This document shows positions 14,851 to 20,667 of a stretch of DNA of 20,667 nt, piece by piece. The stretch's first letter is position 1, and each line of letters begins with the position of its first letter. The notes below the pieces were generated by a model, which made no database searches, had not been told where the DNA came from, and saw only the letters and a list, made by a program, of their open reading frames with translations. Position numbers and translations under genes: made by a program. The DNA lies in contig SCPW01000163.1 of NCBI GenBank assembly GCA_004298605.1, forward strand, positions 1 to 20,667, given 5' to 3'. The stretch comes from Gallionella sp. (lineage in GTDB: Bacteria; Pseudomonadota; Gammaproteobacteria; Burkholderiales; Gallionellaceae).

Positions 14851-16449
14851 ATGCTTTCCACCGCCAACATCACCATGCAATTCGGCGCCAAGCCGCTATT
14901 CGAAAACGTTTCCGTTAAATTCGGTGACGGCAACCGTTACGGGTTGATCGGCGCGAACGGTTGCGGCAAATCGACCTTTATGAAAATCCTCGGCGGCGAT
15001 CTGGAGCAGACTTCCGGCAACGTGATGCTGGATAAGGATGAGCGTCTCGGCAAGCTGCGCCAGGACCAGTTCGCCTATGAAGATATGCGCGTGCTGGATG
15101 TGGTGATGATGGGTCATGCCGAGATGTGGGCGGCGATGTCGGAGCGCGACGCGATTTACGCCAACCCGGATGCCAGCGAGGAAGACTACATGCGCGCGGC
15201 CGATCTGGAAGCGGAATTCGCCGAATACGACGGCTATACCGCCGAACCGCGTGCCGGGGAATTATTGCTCGGCGTGGGCATACCGATAGAGCTGCACCAC
15301 GGGCCGATGCGCGAAGTCGCACCCGGATTCAAGTTGCGCGTACTGCTGGCGCAGGCGCTGTTCTCTAACCCTGACATTCTGTTGCTGGATGAGCCGACCA
15401 ACAACCTCGACATCAATACGATCCGCTGGCTGGAAAATATCCTCAACGCGCGCAATTGCACCATGGTAATCATTTCGCATGATCGCCACTTTCTGAACAG
15501 CGTCTGCACCCACATGTCGGATCTGGACTACGGCAAGATCACCACTTACCCCGGAACTTACGACGAATACATGCTGGCCGCCACACAGGCGCGCGAGCAA
15601 CAATCGTCAGACAATGCAAAGGCCAAGGAAAAAGTCGCAGAGCTGAAAGCGTTTGTGGCGCGCTTCTCGGCGAATGCATCCAAGGCCAAACAGGCCACTT
15701 CGCGCGCGCGGCAGATCGACAAAATCAAGATCGAGGACATCAAGCCATCCAGCCGCCAGTATCCGTTCATCCGCTTTGAATATGACGAGCGCGACAAGCT
15801 GCACCGCGTCGCGGTTGAGGTGCAGCATGTGTCCAAGGGCTTTGACCGCGTGCTGTTTTCCAATGTGAATTTCCGTATTGATGCCGGTGAAAGGGTCGCC
15901 ATCATCGGCCCGAACGGCATCGGTAAAACCACGTTACTGCGCTGTCTGGCGGGCGATCTCGAACCGGATACCGGCACCATCAAATGGACGGACAAGGCGA
16001 AGCTCGGCTATTACGCGCAAGACCATAGCGCCGATTTTGCCAAAGACGAAATCATGACCGACTGGATGACTTACTGGCGCGGCCCGCACGATGATGACCA
16101 GGCGGTGCGCGCCACCTTGGGGCGTTTGTTATTTTCCGGCGACGATGCGAAGAAAAATGTGAAGGTGCTATCCGGTGGCGAAAAGGGGCGCATGTTGTTC
16201 GGCAAGCTGATGCTGCAAAGGAACAATGTGCTGCTGATGGACGAGCCGACCAACCACATGGACATGGAATCCATCGAGTCGCTCAACACCGCGCTGCTCG
16301 AATTCAAAGGCACGCTGGTGTTCGTCAGCCATGACCGCGAATTCGTTTCGTCGCTGGCGACGCGCATCATCGAAATCACCGCCAAGGGCGTGTCCGATTA
16401 CCACGGCAATTACGAGGAATATTTGCGCGATCAAGGGATGGCGCTGTAA
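14851..16449 (+). CDS. ybiT: ABC-F family ATPase, YbiT type
   Basis: A 532-residue soluble protein with two ABC ATPase domains and no membrane segments, so it is an ABC-F protein acting on ribosomes and not a transporter. Domain 1 has Walker [10 protein letters not shown] (34-42) and Walker [13 protein letters not shown]. Domain 2 has [11 protein letters not shown], signature [14 protein letters not shown] and [19 protein letters not shown]. The helical linker between them (about 250-300) contains [20 protein letters not shown]. Its N-terminus closely matches the E. coli YbiT sequence as I remember it, and length agrees (about 530). The first signature is degenerate ([15 protein letters not shown]), as in YbiT. 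I chose the ATG at 14851, preceded by AAGGG; an in-frame upstream start at 14815 would overlap the promoter. Its exact translational role is not established. Confidence 0.92.
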   Translation: MLSTANITMQFGAKPLFENVSVKFGDGNRYGLIGANGCGKSTFMKILGGDLEQTSGNVMLDKDERLGKLRQDQFAYEDMRVLDVVMMGHAEMWAAMSERDAIYANPDASEEDYMRAADLEAEFAEYDGYTAEPRAGELLLGVGIPIELHHGPMREVAPGFKLRVLLAQALFSNPDILLLDEPTNNLDINTIRWLENILNARNCTMVIISHDRHFLNSVCTHMSDLDYGKITTYPGTYDEYMLAATQAREQQSSDNAKAKEKVAELKAFVARFSANASKAKQATSRARQIDKIKIEDIKPSSRQYPFIRFEYDERDKLHRVAVEVQHVSKGFDRVLFSNVNFRIDAGERVAIIGPNGIGKTTLLRCLAGDLEPDTGTIKWTDKAKLGYYAQDHSADFAKDEIMTDWMTYWRGPHDDDQAVRATLGRLLFSGDDAKKNVKVLSGGEKGRMLFGKLMLQRNNVLLMDEPTNHMDMESIESLNTALLEFKGTLVFVSHDREFVSSLATRIIEITAKGVSDYHGNYEEYLRDQGMAL

Positions 16450-16494
16450 AAATTTGATGCCCGAACGGATTTTTGGGGCCAATGAGAAATTGAC

Positions 16495-17346
16495 ATGACC
16501 GAACCCCGTTACACGCTGACACTCTCCTGCCCGGACCGCGCCGGTATCGTCGCGGCGGTGAGCGGCTTCGTCGCGCAGCATGGCGGCTTTATCGTCGAGG
16601 CCAGCTACCATACCGATCAGGAAACGCAGCAGTTTTTCATGCGCCAGGAAATACGTGCCAACTCGCTGCCGTTTGATGCGGCGGAACTGCGCGCGCGCTT
16701 TGCCAGTCTGGCAGACGAATTCAAGATGATCTGGCAGGTCAGCGATTCCGCCGTAAAAAAGCGCGTGGTGATGCTGGTCAGCAAACAGGATCACTGCCTC
16801 AGCGATTTGTTGCATCGCTGGCGCAGCGGCGAACTGGAAGTGGATATCCCCTGCGTGATCTCCAACCACCAGGATTTGCGCAGCTTTGTCGAATGGCACG
16901 GCATCCCGTTCCACTATGTCGATATGCGGGACAAGAACGCCGCCTTTGCGGAGATCGCGCGGCAGTTCGACATATGTTGCGGCGACGTGATGGTGCTGGC
17001 GCGTTTCATGCAGGTTCTGCCGCCGGATTTATGCGCGCGCTTCACCGGGCAAATCATCAACATCCACCACAGTTTCCTGCCCTCCTTTGCCGGGGCGAAG
17101 CCCTACCACCAGGCCTACCAGCGCGGCGTAAAACTGATCGGCGCGACTTGCCATTACGCTACCGCCGAACTGGATGCGGGGCCGATCATCGAGCAGGACA
17201 CGCTGCGCATCGACCACGGCGACACGGTGGAAGACATGGTGCGCTACGGCCGCGACATCGAGAAAGCGGTGCTGGCGCGCGGCCTGCGCTACCACGTGGA
17301 AGACCGCGTGCTGGCATGTGGCAACAAGACGATCATATTTCGCTGA
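16495..17346 (+). CDS. purU: Formyltetrahydrofolate deformylase
   Basis: A 283-residue PurU enzyme, which hydrolyses 10-formyl-tetrahydrofolate to formate and tetrahydrofolate and so balances one-carbon pools and can supply formate for purine synthesis. An N-terminal ACT domain (about 1-85: YTLTLSCPDRAGIVAAVSGF) is followed by the formyltransferase-type catalytic domain. The catalytic Asn189, His191 and Asp227 are visible in INIHHSFLPSF and ATAELDAGPII. The length is typical. It lies 45 bp after the ABC-F gene on the same strand and may be co-transcribed. A weak GAGAA ribosome-binding site precedes the ATG. Confidence 0.95.
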   Translation: MTEPRYTLTLSCPDRAGIVAAVSGFVAQHGGFIVEASYHTDQETQQFFMRQEIRANSLPFDAAELRARFASLADEFKMIWQVSDSAVKKRVVMLVSKQDHCLSDLLHRWRSGELEVDIPCVISNHQDLRSFVEWHGIPFHYVDMRDKNAAFAEIARQFDICCGDVMVLARFMQVLPPDLCARFTGQIINIHHSFLPSFAGAKPYHQAYQRGVKLIGATCHYATAELDAGPIIEQDTLRIDHGDTVEDMVRYGRDIEKAVLARGLRYHVEDRVLACGNKTIIFR

Positions 17347-17351
17347 AGAAC

Positions 17352-17381
17352 AAAAATAGGGGCGCGATGAATCGCGCCCCC
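17352..17381 (-). terminator. Terminator of the glnK-amtB operon
   Basis: GGGGCGCGA (17359-17367) pairs perfectly with TCGCGCCCC (17372-17380) around TGAA. On the minus strand it is followed by TATTTTTG, a proper terminator layout 30 bp after the amtB stop. On the plus strand, after purU, there is no T-run. The stem belongs to the same repeat type as the hairpin at 19227-19246. Confidence 0.8.
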
Positions 17382-17410
17382 ACGGTATTGCACCATTGAT
17401 GAAAAAGGGA

Positions 17411-18844
17411 TTACAGGCTGTAAGCGCGCTCCCCATGCGTCGTGGTATCCAGGCCTTCGCGTTCCGCTTCTTCCGGCACACGCAAGCCCATCGTCATATC
17501 GATCAGCTTGAACAGCACGAAGCTGACGATACCCGACCATAACACCGTCACACCCACGCCCCATGCCTGGCTGGTTACCTGGCCGATGATGGAGTACTCC
17601 GCCACTTTGCCCGCGGCGTAGTCATACACGCCGGTGCCGCCGAGGCTGGGCGACGCCAGCACGCCGGTCGCCAGCGCGCCCAGGATGCCGCCCACACCGT
17701 GGACGCCGAACACGTCCAGCGAATCGTCGATGCCGAGCAATTTCTTCAGCCCGGTGACGCCCCAGAAACACAGCACACCAGCCAGCAGACCCAGCACGAT
17801 TGCGCCCATCGGGCCGATGAAGCCGCACGCCGGAGTGACCGCAACCAGACCGGCGACCGCGCCGGAGGCCAGGCCCAACATGCTCGGCTTACCCTTCAGC
17901 AGCCATTCCGCGAGCATCCACGAGAAAGCGGCGGCGGCCGTCGCGACCACGGTATTCACCATCGCCAGCACCGCCGTGCCGGTGGCTTCGAGGTTGGAGC
18001 CGGCGTTGAAGCCGAACCAGCCCACCCACAACAGCGACGCGCCGATCATGGTCATCGTCAGGCTGTGCGGCGCCATCGCTTCTTTGCCGTAGCCGATGCG
18101 TTTGCCCAGCACGATAGCGCCCATCAGTGCGCCCATCGCCGCGTTGATATGCACCACCGTACCGCCCGCGAAGTCCAGCGCGCCTTTGCCGAAGATGAAG
18201 CCGGACGGGTCGGCGTAAGCCGAAGGGCCGCCCCAGAACCACACCATGTGCGCCATCGGCAGGTAGGAGAAAGTGAACCACAGCGCGGAGAACACCAGCA
18301 GCGCGGAGAACTTGATGCGTTCGGCGAAACCGCCCACGGTCAGCGCCACGGTGATCGCAGCGAAGGTGAGCTGGAACACCATGAACAGCATTTCGGGAAT
18401 CACCACGCCCTTGCTGAAGGTTTCTACGACCGCTTCGGTATTCACCCCGGCGAGAAATGCCTTGGAGAATCCGCCGATGAAGTCATTCATGCCGCCGCCC
18501 GCCGTGAACGCCAGGCTGTAGCCATATACCACCCACAGGATCGAGATCAGGCAGAAGATCGCGAACACTTGCGCCAGCACCGACAGCATGTTTTTGACGC
18601 GCACCAGGCCGCCATAAAATAACGCCAGACCGGGCAGCGACATGAGGATGACGAGTATGGTTGCAACCAGCATCCATGCGGTGTCGCCCTTGTTGGGCAC
18701 GGGCGCGGCCACCGCGGCCGGAGCAGCAGTTTCGGCAACCGCGGCCACTGTTGCAACAGTGCTGGCGGCCTCTTCGGCAAATGCTGTTGCGGACATTCCG
18801 CATAGCACGGCCATCAAGGCAAAAAGCGCTAACAATTTCTTCAC
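17411..18844 (-). CDS. amtB: Ammonium transporter
   Basis: A 477-residue Amt/Rh-family channel in the inner membrane. It begins with a signal peptide MKKLLALFALMAVLCGMSAT ending AFA (residue 23), an Ala-rich linker to about residue 50, then about eleven membrane helices. The twin pore histidines are His232 (GGTVVHINAAMG) and His382 (FGVHGVGGILGALATG); the phenylalanine gate and LPGLALFYGGLVR are also present. The cytoplasmic tail ends GLDTTTHGERAYSL, the usual GlnK-contact region. The start is a GTG at 18842-18844 with a strong AAGGAGA 7 bases upstream. It follows glnK after 26 bp, the standard arrangement that lets GlnK block the channel under nitrogen excess. Confidence 0.96.
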   Translation of the reverse strand: MKKLLALFALMAVLCGMSATAFAEEAASTVATVAAVAETAAPAAVAAPVPNKGDTAWMLVATILVILMSLPGLALFYGGLVRVKNMLSVLAQVFAIFCLISILWVVYGYSLAFTAGGGMNDFIGGFSKAFLAGVNTEAVVETFSKGVVIPEMLFMVFQLTFAAITVALTVGGFAERIKFSALLVFSALWFTFSYLPMAHMVWFWGGPSAYADPSGFIFGKGALDFAGGTVVHINAAMGALMGAIVLGKRIGYGKEAMAPHSLTMTMIGASLLWVGWFGFNAGSNLEATGTAVLAMVNTVVATAAAAFSWMLAEWLLKGKPSMLGLASGAVAGLVAVTPACGFIGPMGAIVLGLLAGVLCFWGVTGLKKLLGIDDSLDVFGVHGVGGILGALATGVLASPSLGGTGVYDYAAGKVAEYSIIGQVTSQAWGVGVTVLWSGIVSFVLFKLIDMTMGLRVPEEAEREGLDTTTHGERAYSL

Positions 18845-18870
18845 GGGACTCTCCTTACAATGCTTCTGGT

Positions 18871-19251
<381 letters not shown>

Positions 19252-19255
19252 TTAA

Positions 19256-20071
19256 TTAGAACGAGTGGTTCAAAGACAATACGGCAGTGCCACGGCTCCA
19301 ATTTCTCCCGGCATAGGTATAGGCGGCGGCGACGGCATTAGTATCGGTGTATGCCAGCCCCACCACATAACCGCCGATATCTTTGGTAACGCTGAGCTTG
19401 TAGTCGGTGTAGGTCAGCGAACCGGCCGCGTTGGCTGCGGCTGCCGCACCCTTGTAGGTTTGCTTGCCCACGTGCGCGCCTACCGTAAACCCGGAGCCGG
19501 CTATCGGGTAGCTGGCGCTCAGGTCAAAATAGCTTGTGCCCTCAGCACCGGGAATGGTCAGGAATTTGCCCAAGCCATATGAATATTTGGCGGTAATCCA
19601 TTTGTAGCCAATTGCGCCATAAACTTCATCGGTGTCCGCTTTGGCATAACCGGCTGCCGGCGTGTATTTTCCGGGATAGTTGTAGCGGATAAGGCCGATG
19701 TCATATGTGAAATCACCGGCAAAGCTATTCTTGAATCCGGCATAAGTGTCCAATTCCAGGCCAGCGTTGCCCGTAGCGGCGCCACTCCCGATAATCCAGC
19801 TCACGTTTGAACCCCATACGCCCGCGTACAAACCGCTGGAGTGCGCGTAATCAATGCCGCCTTGAATAGCGGGCGACTGGTCAGTTTGGGAAATGCCGCG
19901 CCACACATAGTCACTGACCAGGCCAACGTTCGCAGTAACAGTATGTGCGGATGCGGGGATGACGTGTTTGTCTTCCTTGTGCGCGGTAGTTTCAGCCTCC
20001 GCCGCCATCGCCACGCCAGGAACTGCCAGTGCAACCAACATCAAAGAGTTCAACAGCTTGCTTTTCATCAT
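19256..20071 (-). CDS. TorF-family putative outer-membrane porin
   Basis: A 271-residue protein resembling the TIGR02001/Gcw_chp (TorF) family of proteobacterial outer-membrane proteins. A signal peptide ends at AMA (residue 23). The mature part has the family signature VSDYVWRGISQTDQSPAIQG (52-71) and LYAGVWGSNVSW, alternating beta-strand patterns, and a terminal Phe (NHSF), typical of barrel proteins assembled by BAM. Two adjacent ATG codons (20071 and 20068) both suit the AAGGA site. It sits 46 bp upstream of glnK on the same strand, and behind a sigma-54 promoter with NtrC-like sites, so it is probably the first gene of the porin-glnK-amtB operon. Its substrate is unknown; passage of ammonium or other nitrogen compounds is a reasonable guess only. 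Confidence 0.87.
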   Translation of the reverse strand: MMKSKLLNSLMLVALAVPGVAMAAEAETTAHKEDKHVIPASAHTVTANVGLVSDYVWRGISQTDQSPAIQGGIDYAHSSGLYAGVWGSNVSWIIGSGAATGNAGLELDTYAGFKNSFAGDFTYDIGLIRYNYPGKYTPAAGYAKADTDEVYGAIGYKWITAKYSYGLGKFLTIPGAEGTSYFDLSASYPIAGSGFTVGAHVGKQTYKGAAAAANAAGSLTYTDYKLSVTKDIGGYVVGLAYTDTNAVAAAYTYAGRNWSRGTAVLSLNHSF

Positions 20072-20122
20072 TATTCCTTTCCTGAGTTAAAAACGGCATA
20101 ACAATATCCGTGAACCTCTTTC

Positions 20123-20138
20123 AGCAGGATGTATGCCA
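20123..20138 (-). promoter_or_regulatory. Sigma-54 promoter of the porin-glnK-amtB operon
   Basis: On the minus strand TGGCATACATCCTGCT fits the sigma-54 consensus TGGCAC-N5-TTGCW with two mismatches, and keeps the invariant GG-N10-GC. It predicts transcription starting near 20111, giving a leader of about 40 nt before the porin ATG. Confidence 0.75.
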
Positions 20139-20201
20139 GGTTAAATTACCTTTTTATTACAATATGTTGCAAGGCGAGCCCGTTTCCCGGAACGGGGCTG
20201 C

Positions 20202-20216
20202 GCATGATCTTGGTGC
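20202..20216. promoter_or_regulatory. Second, weaker NtrC-like site
   Basis: GCATGATCTTGGTGC keeps one perfect half (GGTGC) and a 3/5 match in the other to the NtrC pattern GCACC-N5-GGTGC. Its centre is 31 bp from the centre of the perfect site, about three helical turns. Confidence 0.55.
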
Positions 20217-20231
20217 GTATCCGGCTAACAG

Positions 20232-20248
20232 CGCACCTAATAGGTGCG
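20232..20248. promoter_or_regulatory. NtrC-like enhancer site
   Basis: CGCACCTAATAGGTGCG is a perfect palindrome around one central base and matches GCACC-N5-GGTGC, the form of the strong NtrC site at E. coli glnAp2. Its centre is about 129 bp upstream of the predicted start of the sigma-54 promoter at 20123-20138, a normal enhancer distance. Confidence 0.72.
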
Positions 20249-20266
20249 GCGTGCAAGCGCGTAAAT

Positions 20267-20275
20267 TGCTACACT
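20267..20275 (+). promoter_or_regulatory. Candidate extended -10 promoter for ubiK
   Basis: TGCTACACT reads as an extended -10 (TG-N-TACACT) about 33 bp before the ubiK ATG. No -35 hexamer is clear; the NtrC-like palindrome ends 19 bp before TG, so NtrC binding might also affect this promoter. Confidence 0.35.
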
Positions 20276-20307
20276 TCGCTGCCCATCAACCATAGGAGAC
20301 TCAAACC

Positions 20308-20580
20308 ATGCTCAACGCAAAAATTTTCGATGACCTGTCCGCCAAATTAAGCGAAGTAGCGAACAGCGGTCCCGCCAAGGATATTGAGAAAAATGCCCGC
20401 GCGCTGCTGATGCAAGGCTTCGCCAAACTCGATCTGGTGACGCGCGAAGAATTCGATGTGCAGGCACAGGTGCTGTCGCGCGCGCGCGAACAGCTCACCG
20501 CGCTGGAAGCGCGTGTCGCCAAACTGGAAGCGCAACGGACCGCCGAACCGGAAACGCAGCACAACATGATTGCGGATTAG
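20308..20580 (+). CDS. ubiK: Ubiquinone biosynthesis accessory factor UbiK
   Basis: A 90-residue member of the YqiC/UbiK (BMFP) family. Its body has the family form: an N-terminal amphipathic part (AKIFDDLSAKLSEVANSGPA), the segment IEKNARALLMQGFAKLDLVTREEFDVQ, then a coiled coil (about 50-77: LSRAREQLTALEARVAKLEAQ). In E. coli UbiK helps assemble the aerobic ubiquinone-synthesis complex with UbiJ. AGGAG lies 9 bases before the ATG. It stands only 2 bp before a ComM/YifB-type gene, with which it probably forms an operon. Confidence 0.88.
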   Translation: MLNAKIFDDLSAKLSEVANSGPAKDIEKNARALLMQGFAKLDLVTREEFDVQAQVLSRAREQLTALEARVAKLEAQRTAEPETQHNMIAD

Positions 20581-20582
20581 TT

Positions 20583-20667
20583 ATGAGTTTGGCTGTGCTG
20601 TACAGCCGCGCGTTATCCGGCATGGAAGCCGCGCTGGTGACGGTCGAGGTACACCTCGCCAACGGCC
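20583..20667 (+). CDS. ComM/YifB-family Mg-chelatase-like ATPase, N-terminus only
   Basis: The first 28 codons, cut by the window edge, read MSLAVLYSRALSGMEAALVT then VEVHLANG, which is the conserved opening of YifB/ComM proteins. These are AAA+ helicases involved in branch migration during natural transformation. The ATG follows the ubiK stop by 2 bp, so translation is probably coupled. The ATPase motifs lie outside the window. Confidence 0.88.
   Translation, partial: MSLAVLYSRALSGMEAALVTVEVHLANG

Noticed and set aside
17699..18622. Open frame of 307 codons on the plus strand inside amtB
   Set aside because: Its translation is mostly His, Arg, Gln and Asp, a typical antisense of an Ala/Gly-rich membrane protein gene.
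20166..20181. Second sigma-54 box on the minus strand (GGGCTCGCCTTGCA)
   Set aside because: The TTGCA part fits, but the GG-to-GC spacing is 8 or 9 and not 10, and the -24 part is poor.

Overview
The window looks like part of the chromosome of an autotrophic betaproteobacterium, most likely a Gallionellaceae/Nitrosomonadales-type chemolithotroph. This is inferred from gene content and style: form II RuBisCO with its activase genes, a full Rnf complex, a TorF-type porin next to glnK-amtB, and a PEP-CTERM protein. No rRNA or other taxonomic marker is present. All product names come from reading motifs by eye, with no database search.

Layout. (1) 1-3454, plus strand: the last codons of cbbM (form II RuBisCO), a strong terminator, then cbbQ and cbbO, the AAA+/vWA RuBisCO activase pair. 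Hairpin-forming palindromes lie before cbbQ, between cbbQ and cbbO, and in frame inside cbbO. (2) 3473-8717, minus strand: a compact six-gene rnfABCDGE operon, converging on cbbO with 18 bp between. A perfect 12-bp inverted repeat lies upstream of rnfA. (3) 8849-9217, minus: folB. (4) 9463-14710, the accessory part: a NarL-type response regulator, a secreted PEP-CTERM protein, a 172-bp MITE-like palindromic element, a 458-residue exported protein of unknown function with an overlapping 33-codon signal-peptide ORF in front of it, and a histidine kinase with an NMT1/THI5-like periplasmic sensor. (5) 14851-17346, plus: a YbiT-type ABC-F ATPase and purU. (6) 17411-20071, minus: porin-glnK-amtB, a nitrogen-assimilation operon. 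Upstream of it I see a sigma-54 -24/-12 promoter and two NtrC-like sites whose centres are 31 bp apart. (7) 20308-20667, plus: ubiK and the start of a ComM/YifB-type gene.

How it fits together. CbbQ and CbbO remodel inhibited CbbM. Rnf links NADH and ferredoxin pools to the membrane ion gradient, and could supply low-potential electrons in a cell living on a weak donor. GlnK and AmtB sense and import ammonium, and the porin appears to be co-transcribed under nitrogen control. The kinase and the response regulator are each orphans locally and are the most plausible partners for each other; the secreted proteins between them are candidate targets. The most interesting points are the NtrC/sigma-54 architecture over the porin-glnK-amtB operon, the MITE placed at the stop codon of the exported-protein gene, the hidden 33-codon ORF, and the palindrome translated inside cbbO.
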